64,000 nt of DNA from JAITVB01 sp031553805 (lineage in GTDB: Bacteria > Bacteroidota > Bacteroidia > Bacteroidales > Rikenellaceae), in the NCBI GenBank assembly GCA_031553805.1, contig JAVBLC010000001.1, positions 195,361 through 259,360 on the forward strand, written 5' to 3'. This document shows positions 18,087 to 26,707 of the stretch, piece after piece (within the stretch, counting starts at the first letter, position 1; each line of letters starts with the position of its first letter). The position numbers and the translations under genes are program-made. A model generated the notes under the pieces. It saw only the letters and a program-made list of their open reading frames with translations, had not been told where the DNA came from and did no database searches.

Positions 18087-18569
18087 ATGTGCGACCAAAA
18101 CATACTGAAAGAACGCGACCGGGCCTTCATCATCGACGCCTGCCGGCTTGAAGGCGACGACCCGGGCAACCTGATCAACGTGCTCCACGCCGTGCAGGAG
18201 CATTTCGGCTACCTGCCGGCCGAAGTGCAGGCGGCTGTGGCCGAATGCCTGGGGATTCCCGTGTCGCAGGTTTACGGTGTGGTGTCGTTCTATACCTATT
18301 TTACGATGCAGCCAAAAGGGAAACATCCGATCTCGGTTTGCACCGGGACGGCCTGCTACGTGTGTGGGTCGGAGAACGTGGTCGAGCAGTTCGAGCGCGC
18401 GCTCGGTATCAAGGTCGGCCAGACGACCCCCGACGGCAAATTTTCGCTCACCTGCCTGCGTTGCGTAGGCGCCTGTGGCTTGGCCCCCGTAGTGATGGTG
18501 GGCGACAAGATCTACGGCAGGGTTACTCCCGAGCAGGTTCCGCTAATCCTTGACGGAGTGAGCGTATAG
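18087..18569 (+). CDS. hydC: [FeFe]-hydrogenase subunit HydC (NuoE-like)
   Basis: A 160-residue thioredoxin-fold [2Fe-2S] protein. Cluster ligands are in CTGTACYVCG (about residues 86-95) and CLRCVGACGLAP (about 122-133), and the N-terminal helical part (LINVLHAVQEHFGYLPAEVQ, VYGVVSFYTYF) is typical of NuoE/HydC. It relays electrons between the HydB flavin and the HydA chain. ATG at 18087 (MCDQNILKERDR) is chosen; upstream in-frame ATGs lie inside hydA. Gap from hydA is 13 bp, and a terminator follows. Confidence 0.94.
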   Translation: MCDQNILKERDRAFIIDACRLEGDDPGNLINVLHAVQEHFGYLPAEVQAAVAECLGIPVSQVYGVVSFYTYFTMQPKGKHPISVCTGTACYVCGSENVVEQFERALGIKVGQTTPDGKFSLTCLRCVGACGLAPVVMVGDKIYGRVTPEQVPLILDGVSV

Positions 18570-18674
18570 CACGCCATATTTCACCGATCGTTTGCATTTT
18601 CAGTCCTCGCGTACTAAAGTACGCCCCGGTGTGAAAATCCCAAAGTTCGGCAAAACTTGCCGCACGCTCCGCAC

Positions 18675-18702
18675 AACCCGCGCCGAGGGCGGTGGTTTTT
18701 TT
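18675..18702 (+). terminator. Terminator after the hydrogenase operon
   Basis: Stem AACC/GGTT plus CGCC/GGCG separated by a small internal loop, 3-nt apex GAG, then seven T. Upstream in the same gap, GCGTACTAAAGTACGC (about 18609-18624) and CGGCAAAACTTGCCG form two further small hairpins. Confidence 0.6.
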
Positions 18703-18758
18703 GAATTTCCTCATCCAAGAACGATGTGCTTTTTGTTCTGTTTCCCGGCAAAATTTCG

Positions 18759-18766
18759 TATTTTTG
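18759..18766 (+). promoter_or_regulatory. Bacteroidota -7 element for mscL
   Basis: TATTTTTG matches TAnnTTTG, 29 bp before the mscL ATG. No convincing -33 TTG at the usual spacing. Confidence 0.5.
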
Positions 18767-18795
18767 CAATCAATTCTTAAAAAATCGCGACAACT

Positions 18796-19242
18796 ATGAA
18801 TGTAATGAAACAGGGCGTCAAATTTCTTGACGAATTCAAAGCCTTTGCCACGCGGGGCAATATGATCGACATGGCGGTGGGGATCATCGTCGGCGGTGCT
18901 TTCGGGAAAATCATCTCTTCGCTGGTGAGCGCCGTGCTGATGCCGCCCCTGGGGCTGCTGATCGGCGGTGTTAATTTTTCAGACCTGAAAGTTACGCTCA
19001 AGCAGGCTTCGGTCGATGCCGCCGGCGCCGAACTGCCCGCCGTGACGATCAATTACGGCGAGTTCATCCAGACGCTGCTCGATTTCGTGATTATTGCTTT
19101 TACCATCTTCCTGTTGGTCAAAATGCTGAGCAACCTCCAGAAGAAAAAGGAAGCCGCTCCTGCCCCTGCTCCCGAGCCTTCGGCCGACGTGCAGCTGCTG
19201 ACCGAGATTCGCGATCTGCTGAAAGAGAAAAATAAGGCATAA
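18796..19242 (+). CDS. mscL: Large-conductance mechanosensitive channel
   Basis: Inner-membrane pentameric channel that releases solutes on hypo-osmotic shock. 148 residues with the N-terminal amphipathic helix (FLDEFKAFATRGN), TM1 (MIDMAVGIIVGGAFGKIISS), a periplasmic loop, TM2 (about residues 90-110, LLDFVIIAFTIFLLVKML) and a charged C-terminal helix (LLTEIRDLLKEKNK) after a proline/alanine linker. Length and topology are normal for MscL. Own promoter element upstream. Confidence 0.95.
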   Translation: MNVMKQGVKFLDEFKAFATRGNMIDMAVGIIVGGAFGKIISSLVSAVLMPPLGLLIGGVNFSDLKVTLKQASVDAAGAELPAVTINYGEFIQTLLDFVIIAFTIFLLVKMLSNLQKKKEAAPAPAPEPSADVQLLTEIRDLLKEKNKA

Positions 19243-19306
19243 ACGCTGTAACCTTTCTTTTCCATACCCGTTTTACGGGTATGAACTTCACTAAAAACGC
19301 AACGTT

Positions 19307-20017
19307 ATGAAAAAGTTATTGTGGATGGCGGCTTTCTGCCTGGCCGCCCTCGTCGGGCAGGCCCAGGAAGGCGCAAAAAATTTTATCGATCAGAACTACA
19401 TCGAGATCAACGGCAACGATAAAACCGAAGTGACCCCCGACCAGATCTTTATCGGATTCACGATCAGCGAAGCCGACACGAAAGGCAAAATTTCCGTTTC
19501 GGATATGGAGAAACGGATGATGGACGCCCTCGGTAAATTGGGCCTCGATCTGAACAACAAGCTGAAAGTGAGTGATCTGGCCAGTAATTTCAGAAAATAT
19601 GCCCTTGGCGCGCGCGACATCCAGGTCGGCAAGAGCTACCAGTTGGAGGTAGGCGATGCCAAGACGGCTGCCCGCGTGTTCTACGCATTGGAAGGAGCCG
19701 GGATTTCGAACGCCTCGATCGAGCGTGTCGACCACAGCCAGATGGAAAAACTGCGCGCCGAATCGAAAGTGCGCGCCGTGCAGGACGCTCAGGCCCGCGC
19801 TATGATGCTGGCCGAAGCCGTCGGCCAATCGATCAAGCAGGCGCTTTACATCCAGGATATGGAACGTTCCTATCAGCCTGTCACCTATGCCGCGAGCACC
19901 AAGATCATGATGCGCGGCGCGATGAATGACGCTGCCGGCGACATTCCGGACATCGACTTCGAAAAGATCCGGATCGAGTCGAACGTGCTGGTGCGTTTCG
20001 CCCTTTGGTATAAATAA
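19307..20017 (+). CDS. SIMPL (DUF541) domain exported protein
   Basis: A 236-residue protein with a signal peptide (MKKLLWMAAFCLAALVGQAQ) and a SIMPL/DUF541 domain covering most of the rest. Recognised segments are YIEINGNDKTEVTPDQIFIGF near the start of the mature part, the ISNASIERVDHS stretch, and RAVQDAQARAMMLAEAVGQ. Family members such as E. coli YggE are periplasmic or membrane-associated and linked to oxidative stress; the molecular role is not established. No operon partner is clear: a perfect palindrome separates it from the next gene. Confidence 0.85.
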   Translation: MKKLLWMAAFCLAALVGQAQEGAKNFIDQNYIEINGNDKTEVTPDQIFIGFTISEADTKGKISVSDMEKRMMDALGKLGLDLNNKLKVSDLASNFRKYALGARDIQVGKSYQLEVGDAKTAARVFYALEGAGISNASIERVDHSQMEKLRAESKVRAVQDAQARAMMLAEAVGQSIKQALYIQDMERSYQPVTYAASTKIMMRGAMNDAAGDIPDIDFEKIRIESNVLVRFALWYK

Positions 20018-20022
20018 CAATC

Positions 20023-20050
20023 CGGGGGAGGCGGGATCCCGCCTCCCCCG
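20023..20050 (+). terminator. Perfect 28-nt palindrome, probable terminator
   Basis: Two 14-nt arms (CGGGGGAGGCGGGA and its complement) with no unpaired loop bases, then TTTCG. It sits in the 53-bp gap between the SIMPL and HAD genes. The short T run makes termination efficiency uncertain; as DNA it could also form a cruciform. Confidence 0.65.
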
Positions 20051-20070
20051 TTTCGAAAAACCCGAACACG

Positions 20071-20919
20071 ATGCAAAACCACGAACCCGTACCGGTCACC
20101 GTAGCGCTGGTCTACGACTTCGACGGCACCCTGTCGCCGGGCAATATGCAGGAGTATGACTTTATTCCCTCGGTCGGCAAGGATAACCGCGAATTCTGGG
20201 AACAGAGCAACGGAATGGCCCGCGAGCAGGACGCCGACCCGATCCTCGTCTATATGTGGCGGATGATCCACGCCGCCCGTAGCAGTTCGCACCCCATCCG
20301 GCGCGAGTCGTTCGTCGAAAGCGGACGCCGTATCCGGCTATACGCCGGGCTCGAGGGGTGGTTCCGGCGCATCAACGCCTATGCCCGCGAGTGGGGAATC
20401 GAGGTCGAACACTATATCAACTCGTCCGGCATCAAAGAGATGATCGAGGGAACACCTATCGCCCACGAATTCCGAAAAATATACGCCTGTTCGTTCCTTT
20501 ACGACGAGAACGGGGTGGCCGTTTGGCCGGCCGTGTCGGTCAACTACACCAACAAGACGCAGTTCATTTTCAAGATCAACAAGGGGATCGACAGCGTGTA
20601 CGACAGCCAGCGAATCAACAAATTCACCCCCGAGGAACAACGGCCGGTACCTTTCCGCCGGATCATCTACTTCGGGGACGGGACGACCGATATCCCCTGT
20701 ATGAAACTGGTCAAGGAAAAGGGGGGCCATTCGATCGCAGTTTACAATCCGGAAGCCTCGGAAGCCGCCCGCGAAGGGATGGAAAACCTGGTTGGCGACA
20801 ACCGGGTCGACTATGTCTGCGCGGCCGATTACGGCGAAGGCGGCGAACCCGACCGGGTGGTTAAGGCAATCCTTGATAAGATCCACGCTGACCGCGTGCT
20901 CGAGTTGCTTTCGAAATAA
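20071..20919 (+). CDS. HAD-superfamily hydrolase
   Basis: A 282-residue cytoplasmic phosphatase-type protein. HAD motif I is VYDFDGTLSPG (about residues 12-22, both Asp present), motif II is probably within HYINSSG, and motif IV is IIYFGDGTTDIPCM with the metal-binding Asp pair. The helical cap lies between motifs I and II. No signal peptide. The substrate is unknown; the phosphoserine phosphatase-like subclass is possible from the motif arrangement. Convergent with the alkD-like gene; intergenic repeat R1 follows. Confidence 0.8.
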   Translation: MQNHEPVPVTVALVYDFDGTLSPGNMQEYDFIPSVGKDNREFWEQSNGMAREQDADPILVYMWRMIHAARSSSHPIRRESFVESGRRIRLYAGLEGWFRRINAYAREWGIEVEHYINSSGIKEMIEGTPIAHEFRKIYACSFLYDENGVAVWPAVSVNYTNKTQFIFKINKGIDSVYDSQRINKFTPEEQRPVPFRRIIYFGDGTTDIPCMKLVKEKGGHSIAVYNPEASEAAREGMENLVGDNRVDYVCAADYGEGGEPDRVVKAILDKIHADRVLELLSK

Positions 20920-20924
20920 ATCTC

Positions 20925-21120
20925 AGAAAAGCGAAGTTTTCCTCAAAAGAATTTGCGTTGCTTTTTATAAAAAGCGGCAGCACCCTCGCAGGGAAAAGTG
21001 CGGAGGTTGGTTTTCCCATGCAGATTTGCCTGCAAATCCGCTCCGTACGGAGGCCCCAAACAGGGTGGCCTCTGCGGGCTCAACCTGAAACAGAACAGCA
21101 ATATGCGACAGAGTCGTTTC
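20925..21120. repeat. Intergenic repeat copy R1
   Basis: Noncoding spacer between convergent genes. It has the shared left flank (agaaaagcgaagttttcc...aatttgcg), the core GCTTTTTATAAAAAGC at 20960-20975, and the CGGCAG.ACCCTCGCAGGGAAAA right flank. It then has a variant of the hairpin module (gcagatttgcctgcaaatc) also seen at about 30 kb. Confidence 0.6.
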
Positions 21121-21177
21121 GACTTTTTTGGGGAGGGGAGAGTTGTGATTTTTTGGAATTTACTTTGCGCTGACCGC

Positions 21178-21786
21178 CTAACCCTGCAGGGCCTCGACCT
21201 CTGCGGCGACAGCCTCGCCTCCTGGCTTCTTGCGGATAATGGCGAGGGTGCACGTAATCTTCGTTAGCGCATAAATCGCAGCCGTACAGACCCGCCGGTC
21301 TGTGAAATCAGAAACCGTTTCGATGGCCGCTGGAATCCCGTCGGGCAACTCGCGTCCGGCCACCGCCATCCGCCCGGCCAGGCGCAGCCCGGCCGCCACA
21401 AGCGCCGGATCGTCCGCGCCGAGCCATTCCAACGCCACCGTCCCGGCCCCGGGCGCAGCATAAAACAACCCCATCACCACCCGGTCGGCCACTTCCTCGT
21501 TCGAAAACGCCGCCGCCCACCGCCGCATCTGCGCCGTATCGACCCGCTGCGGGTCATCGATCCATACAGCCGCCAGTTTCAACTCGCGGACATCGCTTCC
21601 GAAAAGTTTTTCGGCCAAGTCGTGGTCGGGAAAATATTCGTCGGCGATCTTTTTGATCGTCGGCGCCGACACCCCGTAATTGAGTCCATAGACCAATCCG
21701 CGCGCCGTCATTTCGGCCGAGGCCGCGCCGTTCATCTCGTTGCGCAGGCGCACAAGCAGCTCCTTTACCTTCGGGTCGAGTTCCAT
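21178..21786 (-). CDS. DNA alkylation repair protein, AlkD-like
   Basis: A 202-residue all-helical HEAT-repeat-like protein matching the DNA alkylation repair family (PF08713), which excises alkylated bases. Recognised features are GVSAPTIKKIADEYFPDHDLAEKLFGSDVRE and AAVWIDDPQRV near the N-terminal half. It begins directly after the branching enzyme stop codon with no spacer, so it is probably translated from the same message. There is no obvious functional link to glycogen. Whether the catalytic Asp/Trp residues of AlkD are all kept cannot be judged without alignment. Confidence 0.78.
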   Translation of the reverse strand: MELDPKVKELLVRLRNEMNGAASAEMTARGLVYGLNYGVSAPTIKKIADEYFPDHDLAEKLFGSDVRELKLAAVWIDDPQRVDTAQMRRWAAAFSNEEVADRVVMGLFYAAPGAGTVALEWLGADDPALVAAGLRLAGRMAVAGRELPDGIPAAIETVSDFTDRRVCTAAIYALTKITCTLAIIRKKPGGEAVAAEVEALQG

Positions 21787-23820
21787 CTACCCTTTCATCC
21801 GTTTGAAAACCGTCGCCGAACGGTTGGTGTTGTAAATTTTCATGTAATGCTCGCGGGCCCCTTCCATCCCGGCTACATCGCCGGCGAAAGAGAAGGCAAC
21901 TACGGTCTCGTCCTGCCGCCCCGGCCCGCCGAAGCGGGCGGCGTCGGTCGTCAGCACGATTTTGTAACGCCCCGCAAAAGGTACCGGGATCGTGTAGTCC
22001 GGCATGCTTTTCGTCGGGCTCCAGTTGAACACGAAAACCAGGTCGTCGTGGTGGAAAACCATCGTCTGGCAGGTCGGGTCCATCTGCAGGTTATAGGCAT
22101 ACCCCTTTTCGAGCGCCCGGTATTTTTTCATCAACGCCACCATCTCCTTGTCGAACGCATTCAGAAAACTGTAGCGCAGGAACGGGCTGTCGGCCAGCGA
22201 CCACTGGCGCCGGGCGTAGGCGTAGCTCCAGTCGTTGCCCTCGCGCGGAAAATCGATCCACTCGGGGTGGCCGAACTCGTTGCCCATAAAGTTGAGGTAG
22301 GCGTCGCCCCCGGCGGCGATCGTCAGCAGGCGGATCATCTTGTGGAGCGCCATGCCGCGGTCGACCACCAGGCTTTGGCTCTCGCGGTCCATATGGGTGT
22401 ACATCTCGGCCCCCATCAGCCGGAAAGCGATCGTTTTGTCGCCCACCAGCGCCTGGTCGTGCGACTCGCAGTAGGTGACCGTCCCCACGCCCGGCAGGCG
22501 GTTGACCATCATGTCCCAGATCCGCCAGATGTCCCACTGTTCATCGGGAACGTCCTCCAGCAGTTCGATCCAGAAATCGGGGATCGCCATTGCCAACCGG
22601 TAGTCGAAGCCCACGCCGCCGTCCCCGACCGGGAAACAGGTGGCGGGCATGCCGCTCACGTCTTCGGCGATGGTGATGGCGTTGGGCTTGACGGTGTGAA
22701 CCAGTTCGTTGGCCAGCGTCAGGTAGACCAGCGCCGGGCGGTTGACGTCGGCGTTGAAAAATTTTTCGGGGTCGTCGAATTCGGTATAGCCGTGGTGGTA
22801 GTAGAGCATCGAAGTCACGCCGTCAAACCGGAATCCGTCGAAATGGAATTCGTCGAGCCAATATTTGATGTTGGACAACAAAAAGTGCTGCACGGGATCT
22901 TTGCCATAATCGAAGACTTTCGAATCCCAGTAAGGGTGGTCGCCCGCCGCGCCGGGCAGCGAGTAGAGGCAATCGGTGCCGTCCAGCTCGTTGATCCCCT
23001 CGTTGAGGTTTTTGACAAAGTGGCTGTGGACGATGTCCATGATCACGGCCAACCCCAGTTCGTGGGCGCGGCGCACCAGTTCTTTCAACTCTTCGGGCGT
23101 GCCGAAGCGCGACGAGGGGGCGTAAAAATTCGACACGTGGTAGCCGAAACTCCCGTAATAGGGGTGCTCAGCAACGGCCATCAGCTGCACCGCGTTGTAG
23201 CCCTGCGCTTTGATGCGCGGAAGTATTTTTTCTGAAAATTCGGTATAGGTGCCTACGCCTTCGGCTTCCTGGGCCATCCCGACGTGGGCCTCGTAGATGA
23301 ACGGGGTGCCGATCGAGCGGGGGTCGAACGCGTCATCCTGCCAGTCGAACGGAGCGGCAGGCATCCAGAGCTGGCCGCAAAAATCTTTCGTCGCCTCGTC
23401 CTGCACCACGCGGCGGATGTAGGCCGGGATGCGTTCGTGCGAGCCGTTCGGGCCCACGACCAGCATCTTGATCCGCATGCCGTGCAGCAGGGCGTAGTGG
23501 CCGTCGGCCAGAAAGATCGACCACAGGCCGTTCTTGCCTTTTCCCAGGGGCAGTTGATGACGGTTCCATCCGTTGAAATCGCCGAACAAAAAGACCTGTT
23601 CGGCGCCGGGCAGCCACTCGCGGAACCACCAGCCGCCCGCCTCCTCGTCGCGGTGGAAACCGTAGAAACGGTGGGCGTTGGCAAAGTCGGCCAGCGATCC
23701 GGCCACTTGCGTGATTTCGCGCTGCCGGGCCTGGTAGCGGTCCCATCGGGCGCGCATTTCGCCCTCGTGCGACCGGAGCCAGGGATCTTTTTCGAATATC
23801 TTCAGGGTATTATCTCCCAT
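21787..23820 (-). CDS. glgB: 1,4-alpha-glucan branching enzyme
   Basis: Creates alpha-1,6 branches during glycogen synthesis. 677 residues with an N-terminal CBM48-like domain (about 50-150; FYGFHRDEEAGGWWFREWLPGAEQVFLFGDFNGW), a GH13 barrel with the four motifs GLAVIMDIVHSH, DGFRFDGVTSM (nucleophile Asp), ITIAEDVSG (acid/base Glu) and CESHDQALVG, and a C-terminal beta domain ending PFAGRYKIVLTTDAARFGG. The set resembles the eukaryote-like branching enzyme subgroup. ATG at 23820 (MGDNTLKIFEKDPW) is chosen because the longer frame to 24015 runs into a terminator and the barrel gene. No other glg gene is adjacent. Confidence 0.92.
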   Translation of the reverse strand: MGDNTLKIFEKDPWLRSHEGEMRARWDRYQARQREITQVAGSLADFANAHRFYGFHRDEEAGGWWFREWLPGAEQVFLFGDFNGWNRHQLPLGKGKNGLWSIFLADGHYALLHGMRIKMLVVGPNGSHERIPAYIRRVVQDEATKDFCGQLWMPAAPFDWQDDAFDPRSIGTPFIYEAHVGMAQEAEGVGTYTEFSEKILPRIKAQGYNAVQLMAVAEHPYYGSFGYHVSNFYAPSSRFGTPEELKELVRRAHELGLAVIMDIVHSHFVKNLNEGINELDGTDCLYSLPGAAGDHPYWDSKVFDYGKDPVQHFLLSNIKYWLDEFHFDGFRFDGVTSMLYYHHGYTEFDDPEKFFNADVNRPALVYLTLANELVHTVKPNAITIAEDVSGMPATCFPVGDGGVGFDYRLAMAIPDFWIELLEDVPDEQWDIWRIWDMMVNRLPGVGTVTYCESHDQALVGDKTIAFRLMGAEMYTHMDRESQSLVVDRGMALHKMIRLLTIAAGGDAYLNFMGNEFGHPEWIDFPREGNDWSYAYARRQWSLADSPFLRYSFLNAFDKEMVALMKKYRALEKGYAYNLQMDPTCQTMVFHHDDLVFVFNWSPTKSMPDYTIPVPFAGRYKIVLTTDAARFGGPGRQDETVVAFSFAGDVAGMEGAREHYMKIYNTNRSATVFKRMKG

Positions 23821-23883
23821 AGCGATTTGTCTTAATTCTCTAAAGTTACAACTTTTTCCGGAAAGGCAAGCACTGGGCAGTGA

Positions 23884-23916
23884 TAAAAAAATGGCCGCCT
23901 GGAAAAGGGCGGCCAT
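23884..23916 (-). terminator. Terminator of the outer-membrane barrel gene
   Basis: On the minus strand ATGGCCGCCC pairs with GGGCGGCCAT-like arms (GGCCGCC/GGCGGCC) around TTTTCC and is followed by TTTTTTT. It lies about 20 bp after the stop of the 23.9 kb gene. Confidence 0.85.
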
Positions 23917-23936
23917 GGGAATCACGTGAGGCAGGA

Positions 23937-24530
23937 TCAGAACCGGTATCCCAGCCCGACCTGAAGCAAGCGGTTGCTGGAATCCAGGTCCTCGCGCAGG
24001 TTGGTCAAGCCCCAATAATAGCGGAGACCGACGTCAAACCGACGAGCGAATTTCCAAGAAACACCTAGCCCGAGCGAGGTGTCGAACTTCTTGATTCCGT
24101 CGTCGCTGTAGTAGCTCATCGTTTCGCCGTCGTCGATAATCGTTCTGTCGTCGATGGTGATCGCTTGATTGGCGGTGATTTTAGCGCTCAACAGGTACCC
24201 GAATTGGGGGCCTACGTCGATGCTCAGCCGGTGGCGCATCACATAGAATTTGAACATCACCGGCAGGGCGAGGTAGTCGCGTTTATCGGTCGAACTGGTC
24301 GACTCTGCCCCCTGCATCGAATAAAGCAATTCGGGGCTCAAGTCGACCCAACGGGCCAGGGGAATCTCGGCAAAGACGCCTGCATACGCCCCCAGCCGGG
24401 GGTCCGATTCGAGGCTGCCGATAACTTCACTGGCCACATTGAGGCCTGCTTTGGCTCCCCATTGGACGTTCTGTGCAAATGCGCCCGTAGCCAGCGAAAG
24501 CGCGGCAATGATCAAAATGATTTTCTTCAT
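23937..24530 (-). CDS. PorT-family outer-membrane beta-barrel protein
   Basis: A 197-residue protein with a signal peptide (MKKIILIIAALSLATGAFAQ) followed by alternating amphipathic strands, beginning WGAKAGLNVASEVIG and ending with the typical aromatic C-terminus LLQVGLGYRF. This matches the Bacteroidota PorT/outer-membrane beta-barrel type. Segments such as LARWVDLSPELLYSMQGA and KFARRFDVGLRYYWGLTNL read as barrel strands. Function is unknown. It has its own terminator, so it is likely monocistronic. Confidence 0.85.
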   Translation of the reverse strand: MKKIILIIAALSLATGAFAQNVQWGAKAGLNVASEVIGSLESDPRLGAYAGVFAEIPLARWVDLSPELLYSMQGAESTSSTDKRDYLALPVMFKFYVMRHRLSIDVGPQFGYLLSAKITANQAITIDDRTIIDDGETMSYYSDDGIKKFDTSLGLGVSWKFARRFDVGLRYYWGLTNLREDLDSSNRLLQVGLGYRF

Positions 24531-24636
24531 AAAATAAATTGTTTGAATGAAAAGATCGGTTTCTCGTAGGGGAATGTGGAAAGAAGATGAGGCAGCGGGC
24601 CATTTCGCTGCACCGGGCCAATAACAAATACCGACC

Positions 24637-24668
24637 TTGTTAGGATTTAAAAGATTTTCCTATATTTG
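24637..24668 (+). promoter_or_regulatory. Promoter of the POT transporter
   Basis: TTG at 24637-24639, 21-nt spacer, TATATTTG at 24661-24668, ending 33 bp before the ATG. Confidence 0.6.
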
Positions 24669-24701
24669 TGTGCAGAAAAATACTAACTAAACGATACCCC
24701 T

Positions 24702-26531
24702 ATGTTCAAAGGACACCCCAAAGGATTGATCGTGGCGTTTTTCACCAATATGGGCGAACGCTTCGGTTTCTACACGATGATGGCCATCCTGGTGCTCTTC
24801 CTGCAGGCCCGCTACGGGCTCTCGGAAGCGGCCGCCGGCGAGTGGTACAGCTGGTTCTATTTCGCCATCTACGCCCTGGCCCTGATCGGCGGGCTGATCG
24901 CCGACTGGACCAAACAATACAAAACGGTGATCTTCGCCGGACAGGTGGTGATGTTTGCCGGTTACGTGCTGATCGCCATGCCGGGCATGTCGCTCGGGAT
25001 GTCGCTCATGGCGCTCTTTGTCATTGCACTCGGTAACGGGCTGTTTAAAGGCAACCTGCAAGCCGTCGTCGGCCAGCTCTACGACAACGAAAAATACGCA
25101 AAACTGCGCGACTCGGCCTTTATGGTCTTCTACATGGGGATCAATGTGGGGGCGTTCTTCGCACCGTTCATCGCCACGTGGGTGCGCAACTGGTGGCTGC
25201 AGAGCAACGGCTTCCTGCACGACGCCAGCCTGCCCTCGCTCTGCCACCAGATGGTCGACGGCACCCTGGCCAACACAGCCCAACTGCAGGAGCTGGCCAA
25301 CCGGGCGGTGCTGAGCGGTCAGCCGGTGACCGACCTGGCGGCTTTCGCACAACAGTATATCGACGTCTTCGCCCGGGGCTATAACTGGGCGTTTGCCGTG
25401 GCAGCCGGGGCGATGATCATCTCGCTGATCGTCTACCTGGCCTTCAACAAGTACCTGCCCAAAAACGAGAAAAAAGCCGTCGCCAAACCGGCCAAGGCCG
25501 AAGGCGGCGTGAAACTGGGCGCACAGGTTCGGCCGGTAATCGTTTCGGCCGTGCTCATGGCCGCTACGGCTGTCCTGTTCCACTTTGCGGGCTTCTGGCT
25601 CGGCGTGGGCGAAGTAAACTATATGCTGGGGCTGGCCGTGGGCCTGTTCGTGGGCTTCGTGTCGCTGATCTTCCAAACCTCGACCAAAGAGGAGCGCCCA
25701 CGCATCGCTTCGCTCTGCCTGGTGTTCTGCGTGGTGATCTTCTTCTGGATGTCGTTCCACCAGAACGGGCTGACGCTTACGTTCTTCGCCCGCGACTATA
25801 TCGTGAAGGAAGTAGGGCCGTTCACCAACCTCTTCTTCAGCCTGCCGTCGATCCTGGCGGTGATCGCCACCATCGGCGGCCTGGTGCTCGCCCTGAGCGG
25901 CAAGGCCAAGGTCGCCTCGCGCCTGATCGGCGGCCTGCTGACCGTAGTGGGCGGGGTGATCTGCTACTACTTCATCAGCCGTTCCGACGCATCGAACCCG
26001 ATCGCACCGGAAGTGTTCCAGTCATTCAACCCACTGTTCATCGTGGCGCTCACGCCGCTCGTGATGGGCTTCTTCTCGTGGCTCAACGCACGCAATGCCG
26101 AACCGTCGACGCCGAAGAAGATCGGCTTCGGGATGATCATTGCCGCCCTTGGTTTCGTGATCCTGCTGATCGGTTCGTTGAACCTCGTTTCGCCCTACCT
26201 GCTGGGTGGTGCGGCGGTGCCCGACGCCTCGCGCGTGACACCATACTGGCTGATTTCGAGCTACCTCGTACTGACCGTGGCCGAGCTGTTCCTCAGTCCG
26301 ATGGGCCTCTCGTTCGTGTCGAAGGTAGCCCCGGCCCGTTTCCAGGGGCTGATGCAGGGCGGTTGGCTGCTGGCTACCGCCGTGGGCAACAAGCTCCTCT
26401 TCGTGGGCAGCCTGATGTGGGGACGCATCGACCTCTACCTGCTGTGGGGCATCTTTATCGTGTGCTGCATCGTTTCGGCGATCTTCATCTTCTCGATCAT
26501 GAAACGCCTCGAAAAGGCGACACAAGGATAA
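24702..26531 (+). CDS. POT/PTR-family proton-coupled oligopeptide transporter
   Basis: Inner-membrane importer of di- and tripeptides driven by the proton gradient. 609 residues with about 14 hydrophobic helices. The N-terminal family signature is GERFGFYTMMAILVLFL (about residues 18-34), and the second signature region is around GLFKGNLQAVVGQLYD (FxGN type). A long insert between helices (about 165-225) and late PTR signatures (APARFQGLMQGGWLLATAVGN) are present. A strong terminator follows, so it is monocistronic. Confidence 0.92.
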   Translation: MFKGHPKGLIVAFFTNMGERFGFYTMMAILVLFLQARYGLSEAAAGEWYSWFYFAIYALALIGGLIADWTKQYKTVIFAGQVVMFAGYVLIAMPGMSLGMSLMALFVIALGNGLFKGNLQAVVGQLYDNEKYAKLRDSAFMVFYMGINVGAFFAPFIATWVRNWWLQSNGFLHDASLPSLCHQMVDGTLANTAQLQELANRAVLSGQPVTDLAAFAQQYIDVFARGYNWAFAVAAGAMIISLIVYLAFNKYLPKNEKKAVAKPAKAEGGVKLGAQVRPVIVSAVLMAATAVLFHFAGFWLGVGEVNYMLGLAVGLFVGFVSLIFQTSTKEERPRIASLCLVFCVVIFFWMSFHQNGLTLTFFARDYIVKEVGPFTNLFFSLPSILAVIATIGGLVLALSGKAKVASRLIGGLLTVVGGVICYYFISRSDASNPIAPEVFQSFNPLFIVALTPLVMGFFSWLNARNAEPSTPKKIGFGMIIAALGFVILLIGSLNLVSPYLLGGAAVPDASRVTPYWLISSYLVLTVAELFLSPMGLSFVSKVAPARFQGLMQGGWLLATAVGNKLLFVGSLMWGRIDLYLLWGIFIVCCIVSAIFIFSIMKRLEKATQG

Positions 26532-26545
26532 TTTTTCTGTCACCC

Positions 26546-26577
26546 AAAAACGCCTGCCTTTCCGGCAGGCGTTTTTT
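26546..26577 (+). terminator. Rho-independent terminator of the POT gene
   Basis: Arms AAAACGCCTGCC and GGCAGGCGTTTT around TTTCC, with a T6 run. It starts 14 bp after the stop codon. Confidence 0.92.
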
Positions 26578-26671
26578 GTATTTCCTCCCCGACAAAATTG
26601 ACTGGGCCGGTTGCGGGAAGCCGTTTTTCTTATTTTTCAGTCTGTTTCTCATAATCTTGTTCGGAGTTTTT

Positions 26672-26679
26672 TGCTATTT
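26672..26679 (+). promoter_or_regulatory. -7 element for the pectin-degradation pair
   Basis: TATTTTTG (in gctatttttgttc) matches TAnnTTTG about 29 bp before the ATG at 26708. No clean TTG at -33 spacing, which is common for regulated polysaccharide genes. Confidence 0.45.
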
Positions 26680-26707
26680 TTGTTCTTATACCCAAAGAAA
26701 TTCCATT

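Noticed and set aside
21622..23235. 537-codon open frame on the + strand opposite glgB
   Set aside because: It is antisense to the branching enzyme, whose GH13 motifs are unmistakable; long antisense frames are expected in GC-rich DNA.
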